Positions 43,700 to 54,529 of a DNA stretch of 64,000 nt are shown here, in pieces. The translations under genes were made by a program, and so were the position numbers. The DNA is from Rutpela maculata (lineage: Eukaryota > Arthropoda > Insecta > Coleoptera > Cerambycidae): NCBI GenBank assembly GCA_936432065.2, contig OW386289.2, positions 20,480,277 to 20,544,276 of the forward strand, read 5' to 3'. Under the pieces are notes generated by a model. It was given only the letters and a program-made list of their open reading frames with translations, did not search any database and had not been told where the DNA came from. Each line of letters starts with the position of its first letter. Positions within the stretch are counted from its first letter, which is position 1.

Positions 43700-44220
43700 A
43701 CCTAGAGTAATGGAAGCTCAATCACACAAATAGACCATATCCTGGTAAGCAAAGAGATAAGGGAAAGGGTCAAGAAGGTTAAAGCAAAAAGGTCAGCAGA
43801 AAACCTACTGAAGAAAACACTAACACTGAACAGCAGCAAACTAAAAATAGGGAGACCATGTTACAGGTGGAAAACAACAATCGAGAGAATCAAACAAACT
43901 GGGAAAGAAAGGCGAAGGGAAAAATGAAAAAAAAACCATGAGTCATATGGCTCTCGCTGCTGGCAACAAACATGACCCAAACCCAACCTAGCATCGGAAA
44001 TCGAGGAATCAGAAAACTCAGAAAAAGAAGATTCGAAGAAGCAGAAACACAAAAAGAGGAGCATAAACAGTAATAAACACTCCATATCAACACATATTTC
44101 CCACGAAAATTTAGAAGAGGCAGATACCCAGAACGAAAAACACAAAAAAGGGAGCGTAAACGCTCCCTCATGACACAATGCGGTAACGCATCTCACAAAT
44201 ACCTACACCTCCCATCCCAT
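43700..44220 (+). pseudogene. RTE endonuclease remnant 2 and ORF2 C-terminal tail
   Basis: About 43717 reads IDHILVSKEIRERVKK after a frame change, repeating the motif of remnant 1. Then comes KAKRSAENLLKKTLTLNS and KIGRPCYRWKTTIERIKQTG, resembling the 'GRP..RW...VE..L...G' tail of RTE ORF2 proteins. The section between them is deleted, which explains the small size. Confidence 0.5.
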
Positions 44221-44377
44221 ATTCCTTTACCATGCGCCATGTGGCACTCGCTGCTGGCAACAAGCATTACCTTAGTCCAACCCAGCGTGGACGTAGCAGG
44301 CCCAGCTGTATAACTCTGGGAGTGGCAGCAATGCCTACCGCACGCTGGTAAATCAATCAATCAATCTTTCTTGTCTT

Positions 44378-44960
44378 TTTATATTAGTTACAATTAGAAA
44401 TATATAAAGCGATGGTACAGTTAAGAGATAGATAGGGCTATAAATGCCCCTTTACAGTGTGCTTGCATAGATAGACCAGCCATACAACAGACGATTCTCT
44501 TTTGGGCTATAAACACTTTGGTAATGTGAGAGAATTTCCCCAAAAAATCAAACCGTAAGATAGACTAGATTTAACTCAACCAAAGTATGCCAATTTTAAT
44601 ACATTTAAGTAGACAGAGGCAGTGGCGGATCTAGAAATTTCAATAATTTTTTTCTCATCCGTGGCGCATGAGACCCATACGAAATATGGGAAATAACATC
44701 TAGAGAAGCACTTCTCTAACGACACCTAAAAAATTTTGAAAAAGCAGTTTGCGAAAAAAGATTTCAAAAATCTTGCCGAAAATCGGATATATACGAATTA
44801 ATACAACAGTTTGCCTCCTGTTATTCAGATAAAAGCGGATCCACTGATGAGCTAGTCCACGTATTCCCAATCTAAAAAGTTTTTCCAAAATCAAATCGTG
44901 GTCGACTGTGTCAAAAGCTCTACTAAGGTAAAAAACAAAGCTATTTGTTGTTTTTTATTG
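44378..44960 (-). pseudogene. RT middle part of non-LTR element 4, core deleted
   Basis: Minus strand 44940-44790 reads FYLSRAFDTVDHDLILEKLF, then LGIRGLAHQWIRFYLNNRRQ. At 44560-44400 it resumes with LILWGNSLTLPKV and AQKRIVCCMAG. The catalytic FADD region, expected between these blocks, is absent: 44600-44790 holds unrelated AT-rich sequence. This is a deletion with insertion. Confidence 0.75.
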
Positions 44961-44987
44961 TTTAGTGCATTATAAATATAATCACAT

Positions 44988-45350
44988 TGTAACAAATGCC
45001 CTTTTTCTTTATTAGGAAAGGGTGAGGTCACTACAATAACTCAAAGAAGTTGATTCCACTTATTTTATTATCACAGATATCTTTCTACAATATTACACTT
45101 TACGTAGCATGCGTACATACGTGTAAGTCCTTCGACGGTTCCGAAGCGAGAGAGTGTCTTGTCGTTACTCCTTGTGGAGCCTGCGCACTCGCTGTGCTCG
45201 TTTCAGTTTTTAACTCTAACAGCTGTGCTATGCATTGGTCAAAAACTCTAAAACATTTTAGTTAGCCCTAATCTGAATCCCTAATTTAGTAATTACGAGC
45301 TCCATTAGCTAACTAACACATGTAATCTTGTAATTTACCTAACCGTTACA
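44988..45350 (-). repeat. Long terminal repeat (363 bp)
   Basis: It starts TGTAACAAATG and ends ACCGTTACA, so both strands read TGTAAC...GTTACA, the TG...CA inverted dinucleotide form of LTRs. It lies directly after the integrase tail. The partner LTR is not in the window. Confidence 0.68.
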
Positions 45351-45468
45351 TTTTTACAATACATTTGTACAAAAAAAAGAAAATGACATCGGGTGTGAGT
45401 TTAATCTAACATAAAGTCGTCAAAATATTTTGGTCTTTTGGTTTCTCTCCTTGCCTTGCTCTTTCTCG

Positions 45469-46036
45469 CTACTGGACTTCATCGTTATCGCTCTCTGCCT
45501 TGTCCTCATGATTTCCTTGCCGACTGCGTTTCCCTTTTGCCTTCTTCTCACTTGGCATGCTACTTGCTAAGTCCCTCTCCTGGGTAATGGCTTCGTCCCT
45601 CTCCTGTGTGTTGGTCTCGTTCTCCCTGTGGAAAATATTGTTCATATTAGGACTTTGCAACCTATCAATGTTTATGTTTTCGCTGTTAACAACACTATTT
45701 GTGTCTTTGTCACTTGTTTTACTCGCGTCTCAAGAAATGTCACATATATCTACAATGTCTGTCATTTGATTTTCATTTATTAGCGGTACACTTATAAGAT
45801 TGGCTCTACTTGCTACCCTATTTACGGTTATGTCGTTGCTGTCACCTATACTTCGCTGCCAACCCATGTGCCTTCTGCCGTCCCCTGTCTGCTGCTGCCG
45901 TTGCTCGGCTCCTCATCTGATTATCTGATTAACGTGTCTTTTCCACATCTGATGTTCTTCAGTCTCGCATAGATATGTCGTTTTTCCTATTTTCTTGAAA
46001 ACTACTGCTGTTCTGTGTTTTTCTATTAACCTTCCT
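45469..46036 (-). pseudogene. Gypsy-type integrase C-terminus and charged tail
   Basis: From 46036 the minus strand reads LIEKHRTAVVFKKIGKTTYL, then CETEEHQMWKRHVNQII and a stop near 45911. 'WKRHVNQ' after a small beta-rich module is the end of Ty3/gypsy integrase. After the stop, frames of charged text follow (NENQMTDIVDI, then QSPNMNNIFHRENETNTQER, stop 45469), likely the Pol C-terminal tail. The upstream catalytic core is absent. Confidence 0.72.
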
Positions 46037-46470
46037 ATATTATATCAATCAATAAATCAATTTGAAAACTATTAGTATTTAAGAAATTTCCAAAAAAAAA
46101 GTCCCGACTCCCGAAACTCTATCTCTCTTATTAATAATTTTAATTTAATGTTGAAAATAGAGCTCCGTGCAGCGAACACTAAGCCGTTACGATGATCTGA
46201 AACCGGCCGTAGTAAGTAAAAATATTTTTTTTGTTATTAAATATTAAATTTTTAAAAATTGTGGTATTATTTAGACACTTAAAGGAATAATATCCTGTTG
46301 TAAAAAAAATTTTTCACCGATTTTTCATAAAATGAGCCTATTGTTAATTAACAAATTTTTTTAGAGTTTGCGTTTATATTTCAAGTCAATTATTTCACTT
46401 CGTGGAGACCTTGTGTCAACTATACTTTATGGGATTATGACATTGCGATGTTTTTAATTGTTATAGTCTA

Positions 46471-46684
46471 TAGATCATTTTCGGTTGACGTCACGCTGTC
46501 GGCGTGGAGGACACCCAACTAATTATGAGATGGGTACAAGCTGTTATTTTTTAATAAAATAATAGGTTGTTAAATAGCAACTCATCTCTAATTAATTGTT
46601 TTCATTTTCATTGCCTGTTATTGGATGAGGTTTCGGGTGCCCTCCAGACAGCTGCGTCAAAGTCACGTGACCGAAAATGATCTA
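46471..46684. mobile_element. MITE with AGATCATTTTCGGT ends, 214 bp
   Basis: TAGATCATTTTCGGT on the left and ACCGAAAATGATCTA-like on the right are inverted, and the match continues through GACG and the CTGTC region. It lies in the left arm of the giant palindrome. Confidence 0.75.
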
Positions 46685-46689
46685 TTAAT

Positions 46690-47202
46690 GGGGCTCGTGC
46701 ACCGTTTGACAGCTTGGAGGTCACACAACCTCGTTAACCTCAATTATTCTTCTTCTTCTGGTGCTGTCCCCTTAAAGGGCTCGTGCACCGTATGACAGCC
46801 GACATTTTTGGAGGGAGGAGAACGAGACACAACGTCACAATCACAAGAAAACTACGAATTGCATATGGAGAAATCGGAAAATTTGAGGTTGTGTCTTCTT
46901 CTCCTCCCTCCAAAAATGTCGGCTGTCAAACTGTCCATGAGCCCCTTAAGAGGATTGCACTAGAAGAAGAAGAATGATTGAGGTTAACGAGGTTGTGTGA
47001 CCTCCAAGAATGTCGGCAGTCAAACGGTGCACGAGCTCCATACTTTACTAATTGATAGCACACAAAAGTTAAAAAGAATACAGCTGAGAATTTTGCATTT
47101 ATTAATGATCGCTAACTTCTGTTAAAGGGACAGCACTAGAAGAAGTATGATTGAGGTTAAATGTTGTGTGACCTCCAAACTGCCAAACGGTGCACGAGCC
47201 CC
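46690..47202. mobile_element. Nested MITE cluster with GGGGCTCGTGCACCG ends
   Basis: The outer ends are GGGGCTCGTGCACCGTTTG and its complement ending GAGCCCC at 47202. Inside, the same end sequence recurs at 46778 (GGCTCGTGCACCGTATGACA), near 46925-46946 (complement, with changes) and near 47015-47039 (complement). GTTGTGTGACCTCCAA and ATTATTCTTCTTCTTCT-type blocks recur too. It reads as one copy inserted into another of its own family. Confidence 0.8.
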
Positions 47203-47639
47203 ATTATTGATTATTTAACCTAACAAAAAACTAAAAAAATGAAAAAGTGAGGTTGAAATTTTTTTTTTATTAATTTTAATTATTATTAATGTGTTTATAT
47301 TCAAAAGTACTATAAGATCACATAAACTTTAAATTTTCATTGCTAATTGTTTAAACAATTTTTATAATTAAATAGATAAATTACATATTTTTGAAAAAAT
47401 TTTTTTCCCATTTTATTGGTTATAAAATATGATTAAAAAAAAAAGAAAATTTTCTTAAACATTTTTGGAATTCGGTGTTTTCACAAATTTTAAAATCTCA
47501 TTGACTATGAAGGTAATACTTAATTATAACTAAAAACATTTTAATTTTCACAACTAGTTGAGTAATATCCAAGAAAAAGTATTTTTAAATTTGAATTAAA
47601 ATTTTACCGCCCAAAACACTAAGCTATATTATTTGACAT

Positions 47640-48015
47640 CATCGGTCATAAACACCTAACCTCAAAAATACATATCTTTTAAAAATTTCCGAGTAACATG
47701 CCACTATTATGAAAATTTCCGCTTGGTTTTTGTATTTTCAACTAAAATCCTGTTCAATGTAATGTTCATGAAGTTTTAAATATCTTCTCCCAATAAAATA
47801 AGACGATTTTTGTTGGAAATCTAACCTATAATTAGCAGCCCATTTTTACTAATCAACAATATTGAGACATCATATGCGTCAATTTTTAAATGTTTACTTG
47901 GAGCCATACTGGTTTCAAATGAGAAGTGCGGATATAATCATTAAAAATGACAATAAACTTAAAAAACCTAAAAGTTGAGGTTATGTTAATGCAACCAATG
48001 ACATCACAGCCCGTT
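47640..48015. repeat. One arm of the 57605-62630 palindrome family
   Basis: CTAACCTCAAAAATA, then TTTTCAACTAAAATCC, CTTGGAGCC and AAAATGACAATAAACTTAAA match the right arm at 58090-58227 plus 62430-62630 in the same orientation. Confidence 0.75.
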
Positions 48016-48189
48016 TTGTATAATACCCGTTCAATTGTTTAGTTTTGATATTTATTTGTTTAAATTTTAAATTGATAGATGTTTGGTGTTTAAATATTGG
48101 TAAGTGCTTTAATGTATGGAGTACTTCATTTTAATAATATCAAAAAAGCAAATTTGCATACAGTGAAAACACCTAATTGTCTATAATCA

Positions 48190-48690
48190 TTTTTTTCATT
48201 TTTTCAATATTTAAACAAATTATTAAGAAAAAATTTTATTCTTAAAATTTATTATTTGCAATTTTCTATAAGCTGGTAAAAAGAAAAATTTTCTTTGCTA
48301 TTAATTTATTCGTTTATTTAATAAACAATTTGTTATCAACAATCGCCGAATCTGTTTATATTTTTTTTAGATAGAAAAAAAAAATAACAAACAACTGTAT
48401 ACATAAACGTAACAAAAAGATTTTTATATTTTTTATAGAATTTTAAATTTAATTTTTTTTTTGACATGTTTATGTATACGGTTGTTTTTATTTATTTTTT
48501 TTCTATCTAAAAAAAATATGAACACATTCGGCGTTGTTAATAACAAAATTTTTATTAAATAAACAAATAAATTAACAACAAAACAAATTTTCATTTTTCC
48601 AACTTGTAGAGAATTGCAAATAATAAATTTTAAGACTAAAATTTTTTCTTAATAATTTGTTTAAATATTGAAAAAAGGAAAAAAATGATT
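48190..48690. repeat. Inner hairpin, two ~230-bp arms
   Basis: 48190-48435 and 48465-48690 are inverted. Both arms hold TTTATTATTTGCAAT-type, CGAATCTG/CATTCGGCG, TTTTTTTCTATCTAAAAA and ATGTATAC blocks. The loop is only about 30 bases. Confidence 0.75.
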
Positions 48691-49565
48691 GAAATTTTTT
48701 TTTCTTTAAATCATAATATTTTATAACCAATAAAATGGCAAAAAATTTTTTTCAAAAATACGTAATTTATCTATTTGTTTATAAAACTTGTTTAAACAAT
48801 TAGCAATGAAAATTTAAAGTTTATGTGATCTTATAGTACTTTTGAATATAAAAACAGTAATAATAATTAAAATTAATAAAAAAAAAATTTTCAACCTCAC
48901 TTTTTCATTTTTTAGTTTTTTGTTAGGTTAAATAATTAATAACTAATAGACTATAACAATTAAAAACATCGCAATGTCATAATCCCATAATGTATAGTAG
49001 GGTCTCCACGAAGCGAAATAATTTTAGTGGCTTTTGTTTAACAATTATCCGACTTGAAATATAAACGCAAACTCTAAAAAAAATTTGTTAATTACCATTA
49101 GGTTCATTTTATGACAAAGTGGTGAAAAAATTTTTTTACAACAGGATATTGTTCCTTTAAGTTTCTAAATAATAAAATATTTTTTTTTATTTTTAAATTA
49201 ATATTTAATAACATAAAAAACGTAACGGCTTAGTGTTCGCCACGTGGAGCTCTATTTTCAACATTAAAATAAAATTATTAATAATAGATAGAGTTTCGGG
49301 AATCGGGACTTTCTTTATTGGAAATTTCTTCCTCTTTAAGAATCTTCAAAATTTCTTAAATACTAATAATTTTCGAGTTATTTACAAAAACAAAACTCAT
49401 TATTTTTTCAATCTTCATTTATTTGTAACTTTTGCAATTGTTTATGTGCGGGTTTGAAAATTTTGAACATTTTTCTAGACGTCATTCCGAATCCAGTGAG
49501 CCCTCACTCATATTTGTACGAGCTTTATCAAGAATTAACACGGCTTTGAACTTGTGAACTAGTGT

Positions 49566-50274
49566 AATATCTCGGTTTGAAATGTCTCAAAATATAATTC
49601 AATTTAGACAACTTTTGAATCTCCATCGTATTATCTCCGAAATGAAAGCTCAAATCAAAATTTTGTACTTTTAAGAAAAATTTGCTTTATCCTTTCCGAA
49701 CGTAATGACGTATGATTTCTAATCTTCCCACATCCTTCTGCGCCTTCCTGTTTCCCACTCATTGGAGGATGTTCTTTACCTGCTTTAAGGGTTGGTCTTG
49801 CTTTGCAAATTCAATACTGTTGGCAGATTTCTCATCTCTCAGATTGAAAAACTCCAGAGTGCATCTTTCCAGTCTGAAGTTTTTCGAATACTTGTGAATT
49901 TGGAGGTGGTTTTCACCCCTGCACAGTGCAATGCAAACATTATGCAGTAAAAACAAGAAAAATTTGCTCTCCCACATCTTCCTCCACCCCCGTCCAGCAG
50001 AGGGTAGTTTTCACCCCCATAGGGGGTTGGTTTTTTTGCTGTGTTTACCCTCCACCATGTCTCCCTTGCATTCTCAAGAGCTTGTAAGCTAGATCTATGT
50101 CCGGAAGGGTATAGAAGGTATACCAACCCCTTCGGGGAAGGGGGGGGGGGGGGTTGTCACGCCGTTGACAATAATAAATGAGAGCACAAGGGTTGCAAAG
50201 TGCCCTTTAATACTCCTTTCCGTAATGATACTTATATTCATAACTTTACCCCCATTTAAGGGATATTTTGGCTC
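49566..50274. other. No gene recognised; contains a long G run
   Basis: Frames are short and lack motifs. A G homopolymer at about 50141-50153 is unusual in this AT-rich window. Confidence 0.5.
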
Positions 50275-50394
50275 TGCACAAAAATTTATGGGGTATACAA
50301 ATTTTTTTTGACCACGGATTTGGATTCAGCGTCGAAAAATAGGAATACCATGGTCAGTCATCCAGATCACGACCCTATTTTTTGTGGGGCTGTG
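50275..50394. repeat. Foldback element, CACAGG family, diverged copy 3
   Basis: On the minus strand it begins CACAGCCCCACAAAAAATAG, then CTGACCATGGTATTCC and CGCTGAATCCAAATCC, in the same order as the arms of copies 1 and 2. The opposite end is degenerate. Confidence 0.6.
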
Positions 50395-50724
50395 TAATAC
50401 GATGGAGACACAAAAATTTTCTAAATTGAATTAACTTTTGAGGTGGTTCAAACCGAGATATTGCGGTTTTAAGTTTAGTTCTCCCGTAAGGTTCAATGTA
50501 TAATAGACTATTTGAAAATTATTTAAACATAACACGGTTGCTATGGAAACCAATTGAACATTGACATAAACTAACTGTTTTATTATTTTTTTTTCTTTAA
50601 AGATAGACCCGAAAGTAAATAAAAATGTATCTGCTTAAAGCTCTTAACGGACTCTCATAATCATTTTCTGGCTCAGTCTGATAAAATGCGATTTTCTGAC
50701 CTAAAAATAAACTGGAAAGTACTA

Positions 50725-51310
50725 ATAGAATAGAACAGAATAGAATAGAATAGAATTTTATTGGTGCTAAAACGCTTTACAGCATGTACACAGATCAATA
50801 GAATTAGAAAGTTAATGCAATACTATAAGATATGAAAAATAGTGTTTACGAAAAACTTTACTACATCTAAATGTATATAAATATGTAAAGAATAAATAAA
50901 CAAAAGCTGACAATGAAACAGGTTACTATACAATTATCGCGGTTAAAGTTAACAATTAAAAATATCAGAAACACAGTTCAAACAATGTAATCAGAATATA
51001 TACGAAGATTAGGAATTATTTCGTGTTTTTAAGGGGCCTAATAATAATTGTTATTCTATAAAAAAAAACGTCAAATTAAGTATAGTGCAAACATACTTAT
51101 AACACCAAATAGGAACAAACATACAGATAAATAAAAGAGTTAGAGAACTAAAATTTATAATTTAAAAACTCGGCAATCGAGTAAAATGCCCTTAGTGGTT
51201 AGAAAATTGCGAAGCTTTCTTTTAAAGTCTTTAGCAGATAAGTCTTTGTAATCGTTGAGTAAATTATTATATAATTTCTGACCAGTTTTAAAATGTTTTA
51301 AATATATTAC
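50725..51310 (-). pseudogene. 3' end of a non-LTR retrotransposon with TTCTA tail
   Basis: The plus-strand start is a TAGAA repeat (50725-50757), the 3' tail on the minus strand. At 51300-51150 the minus strand reads FKTGQKLYNNLLNDYKDLSA, then KDFKRKLRNFLTTKG, the terminal ORF2 block. There is no RT core. Confidence 0.75.
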
Positions 51311-51439
51311 ATAATATGGATAAAATAATGAAAAAATAATAATAATAAATTAAATTCAGTACAATAAAACATGAAAGATAGCTTTATTTTTTATGTAAAA
51401 AGTCATTTAGAAACACAATTAACGCCAAATATTCTCTTT

Positions 51440-51700
51440 TTTTCTTTAAATGTCCGACTGCAGGTTCTGCGGGGACGAGGAAGAAACTTTCATCTACATC
51501 CTAACTTCCTGCCCTGAATTTGAGGCACAGTCACTTCGGTATTGATTTTCCGGTACTGGAGGAAATAAGGAATGCCCCCATAGGAAGGATTTTGGCCTTT
51601 GGGTTAGAATCCGGCTTGAATGGGGGAATTCCCTAAATTCGTAGCACAATGGGCCACAAGGCCTGAGTGCGGCGATCATTTGTCACCATGCTAAAGGAAG
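51440..51700 (+). pseudogene. Zinc C-terminus of an RNase H-type non-LTR element
   Basis: The + strand reads CRFCGDEEETFIYILTSCPE, matching the C-x2-C...H-x4-C end of I/R1-like ORF2 (the His is replaced by Tyr here). It then decays through stops, reaching HNGPQGLSAAI before the tRNA-like repeat. It is a short 3' remnant. Confidence 0.55.
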
Positions 51701-51955
51701 AAGAGGCACGGTGGCTCGGTTGGCTAAGGAGTATTGTATAGTGAATATGTTGGTCGCACTGTCTATCATGTACTGGGTTCACACCTCGGGCGTATGAATG
51801 TATGACTGCATTTTTCTGGATGTGTGCCCCCTTCCGGACAGCCTTGGCTTTGGTTTGTCCACTATATGTGGTATGTTTATGCACTGTGAGATATTGTGAA
51901 ACTCATCAGGAAGGGCGTTATACATTGTGATACAATGAGGTATATTCCTATTTTT
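51700..51955 (+). repeat. Candidate tRNA-derived SINE
   Basis: The A-box-like TGGCTCGGTTGG lies at 51712-51723 and the B-box-like GGTTCACACC at 51776-51785. The spacing is longer than in a tRNA gene, and no cloverleaf can be drawn, so it is a SINE head rather than a tRNA. A T-rich tail ends near 51958. No target duplication was found. Confidence 0.5.
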
Positions 51956-51959
51956 TTTT

Positions 51960-52489
51960 ATTGAATAATATAGAATATGTATAATAGACGAGGTGCTAAG
52001 AGTATCATCGTATGCAAAATGTGAGTGACGATTTTTGACTTCGGAAATGAGTTTTCTACTACTGCAACAACATTAAAACACATTTTGCCCTCAAAGATTC
52101 TGGTCCGTTTGGATTTTTCGAAATACTTACTTTATTAATAGTAAACGCCAAATTTATAAATTTAAACAATTTTTTTTTTGTATCTGAAGGTCTTTGGAGA
52201 AAATAAACAAAAACGACATACTAAAAATATTTTTCATTTAGATTCAAAATTCTTACAAATACTGGTGTCACATTTGCACACAAGTTATACACGTCAACGC
52301 CAACTTTCTACAACTACAACTATTAGTACTGCAAATCGACTTACATTTACACAGGCTGATTAACTCAGAAGGTACACAGTCATTTGTCATTTGTTTTGGG
52401 TAGAGATGTGAGTTTCTCAATTTAATGGTTCATAAAATGATTTATTTGCATTTTTCCATATGTAAGCTTGAGCTGAAGTTCTCTAAATA
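51960..52489. other. No gene recognised
   Basis: AT-rich with short frames only. Confidence 0.5.
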
Positions 52490-52760
52490 TGTAAATGTAG
52501 AGCATCAGATGTGCAAAATATTTGGGACAAATTAATTACAAAGCCTAATGACTATCTGATTGTTTTATGCCGTAACTCATCTGCTGTTGATGTTAATTTT
52601 TATGTGATGTAGGTGCAAGCTTTCTCTAATTCTTTCATTTTCTCTGGCATTATAATGTCACCATTACCAAGATATGATAATGCTGATTGTACTAATAGAC
52701 TAGTAAATGGTGACAGAAAATCAGAACTGATAGCCTACCGTCTGCAAGTAATTTAGTCAG
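52490..52760 (+). pseudogene. Possible coding remnant, partly repeated at 55360-55415
   Basis: The frame reads IWDKLITKPNDYLIVLCRNS, then VQAFSNSFIFSGIIMS and RYDNADCTNRLVNGDRKSEL after one stop. It resembles the central part of SGNH-like esterase text seen in some repeat-encoded proteins, but I cannot confirm that. Its last third (CTNRLVNGDRKSEL region) also occurs in the inverted module at 55360-55415. Confidence 0.3.
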
Positions 52761-53480
52761 TAATAAAGATCAATTTTTGGTACTTTCAAGGTTTGCCCGC
52801 ATGCACGGGATGTAGGAAACAATTTCCGGTTTGCATAAAAAAACAATGTCTGGAAACAATACAAAATGATGATTCTGGTTCATGAAGACGAGTAGGGGAA
52901 AGGTGCAGACGTTTACGATATGCACATCACCATATCGTGCGCATGTCAACTTGTTATTTTTTTTTATAACTTTGAACAATTGTTTACCGTTTAATTATAG
53001 TTTTATTAGAAAATTTAGGTTGCAAAACTATTGTAAACAATGTTTGCAGACGAATCCAATATGCATGGTTGTCCATTGAATTCTATAAACTTGAAAGAAA
53101 ATGGTGGTAACTTTTATCGATTATTAACGGTCTACAACTTGGTACAAAGAAAGGTTATTGGTTCGATTACCCAATTATTTAATTTGCAGACAATGCGCAC
53201 ATGCACGAAAACCACAATGGAGTGTCAAAATTTCGCGAAATCCGTTTGATACCCTCCTTTCGCGATATGTACCAAAAACAACTATCTATACCGTCTGCAA
53301 CTTGGTACAAAGAAAGATTACTGGGTTAAATACGCGATTATTCAATTTGCAGACAATGCCCACATGCACGACAGCCACAATAGAATCAAAACTCGGCGAA
53401 TTCCGTTTGATATCACTTTGTGTACGATATGCACCAAAAACAACTCTTTACCATCTGCAACATGAAATTGTGTAAGCTAA
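52690..53480 (+). repeat. Left array of TGCAGACGGTA-delimited modules
   Basis: Modules of 145-300 bp are separated by CCGTCTGCAA (52737, 53286) or its variants. Two 165-bp modules lie in tandem (about 53125-53290 and 53290-53455), with AACTTGGTACAAAGAAAG and ACATGCACGA blocks in both. The set matches 54530-55415 in reverse. Confidence 0.8.
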
Positions 53481-53655
53481 CTTATGCAAGTATATTTTTT
53501 TGGGATGGGCAGACAACATGCAGATGCACACGGACCAGAATTATTGCTGGTATTCGATACAGTTGGTCGATAATTCGCATCGTAGTTAAATTCAATTGAA
53601 AAAATATTATTTTATTAAAGTTGTAATAAAAATCTTATACATATTATCATAATAA

Positions 53656-54190
53656 TTATTTTTGTTTGCCGTTGGTTTCTTCTTTGATATCATCATTCTC
53701 AACCACTGACTCCTGGAACATTTTCCGATAATTCTCAGTGAAATCATACATTTCTTCCTCGCTGTCATTGATATCTTCTAAAAATAAGTTTTCTTCATCT
53801 GAATCATCATCAGCATTGTTGTCGGTGAGCATTATTTGTTCGTTATCCTCCTCGACCACACTATTACTCGTAATTGCGACTGTAATTTTAAAAATTAATC
53901 AGCATTTGAAATTCATTGGAATTAACAAGAAAACTACGGTATTTTCGTACCATTGTTGTTATCAGCTACAAAAATTTCTTTGACGGTTTGTGGCATTTCA
54001 TCTTCATCAAACAGTCCTCCGATTTGCACCAGCCATCTCCTCAACTTTTAAGCTTGATGGCTTAGGCAAAGATGCGTTGGTCCATATTTTTGCCACATAT
54101 ATTGTCCTATGGTACTGTTGCTCTAATTCTGGGAAACATGAAGGGAGCATGCAAGCATCAAAGTTTATAATTTTTTTTTTAATTTTTCCA
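53656..54190 (-). pseudogene. C-terminal part of a VIDGRF/HAxTGCDTTS-family protein
   Basis: The minus strand reads CMLPSCFPELEQQYHRTIYV, then AKIWTNASLPKPSSL, GLFDEDEMPQTVKEIF after a frameshift, and an acidic end DDDSDEENLFLEDINDSEEE (stop 53656). In the 21540-23241 gene the matching positions hold LPLTEEAARLHSVRIFLQ and the tail. The Cys-rich segment is not visible here, replaced by the acidic run. The N-side continues at 55395-55640, beyond an inverted module array. Confidence 0.5.
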
Positions 54191-54529
54191 TATCATTGAC
54201 CACAGAGAAGTTACGCGTGGACAGGTGCAATCTGAATATAAAACATTATATATTCTTTCCTATTCTTTACAATAATTAGTAGATTAAATTAATACAACAA
54301 AGCAAAGTACAAGCCTTGCTGTATTCACAGAAGAGTGCTTCAGCAAACCATTTTGTTTTGTGCTATACATTTTGCACATGACATCTTAAATGATTTCCAA
54401 ACCTCTAACTAATCTCTCAACTTATCGAAACTAGTCGAGAGTTGCACATTGCACCTGCAGAGGGCTCCACATTGTGCCTGCTAAAGCCTCCTGTTAGTGG
54501 CCTAATATTGTTAGTGGCCTATGGTTTCA

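Larger units (their letters stand above)
41791..44377 (+). mobile_element. RTE-like non-LTR insertion with 5' tandem units and (AATC)n tail
   Basis: CAATCTTTCTTGTCTT stands at both ends (41790-41805 and 44362-44377), a 9-16 bp target duplication. An AATC repeat tail precedes the right copy. The 5' part is two tandem units of 276 bp. The middle has endonuclease remnants and a 40-fold TA microsatellite. The 3' part ends with RTE-style text. Most of the reverse transcriptase is missing, so this is a non-autonomous or internally deleted copy. Confidence 0.72.
41399..44960 (-). mobile_element. Non-LTR retrotransposon 4 (CR1/Jockey-like), split by an RTE-like element
   Basis: Minus-strand coding lies at 41560-41790 (C-terminus) and resumes at 44378-44960 (upstream part). 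The tail is a TTAC repeat near 41400-41420. Between them sits 41791-44362, flanked by a direct repeat, so it is a later insertion. The element is 5'-truncated near 44960 and has lost its catalytic region. Confidence 0.78.
44988..46036 (-). mobile_element. Ty3/gypsy-like LTR retrotransposon, 3' end with LTR
   Basis: It consists of the integrase C-terminal end (46036-45911), an acidic, charged tail region (45910-45469) and an LTR (44988-45350) in the expected order on the minus strand. The rest of the element is missing. The break at about 46036 abuts the left arm of the giant palindrome. Confidence 0.75.
46062..49565. mobile_element. Giant palindrome (~3.5 kb) with nested MITEs and an inner hairpin
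   Basis: Left arm 46062-46470 plus 47205-47460 pairs with right arm 48700-49380. Shared blocks are AAAACTATTAGTATTT-like, GTCCCGA, AACACTAAGCCGTTACG, GCAATGTCATAATCCCAT-like, CTTTAAATTTTCATTGCTAA and AAAAGTGAGGTTG. The outer right part to 49565 matches 35080-35285. Two MITEs split the left arm. The centre holds one arm of another palindrome family (47640-48015) and an inner hairpin (48190-48690). No gene was recognised. Confidence 0.8.

Noticed and set aside
43458..43721. 87-codon minus-strand frame
   Set aside because: Its C-terminal half is translated from the TA microsatellite.
43861..44196. 111- and 93-codon minus-strand frames
   Set aside because: They are antisense to the RTE-like C-terminal tail, which reads sensibly on the + strand.
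51700..51955. A tRNA gene
   Set aside because: A-box and B-box-like motifs are present but too far apart, and no acceptor stem or cloverleaf forms. A SINE head is more likely.
53158..53475. 105-codon + strand frame
   Set aside because: It runs through two tandem modules of a non-coding repeat and repeats the same text.
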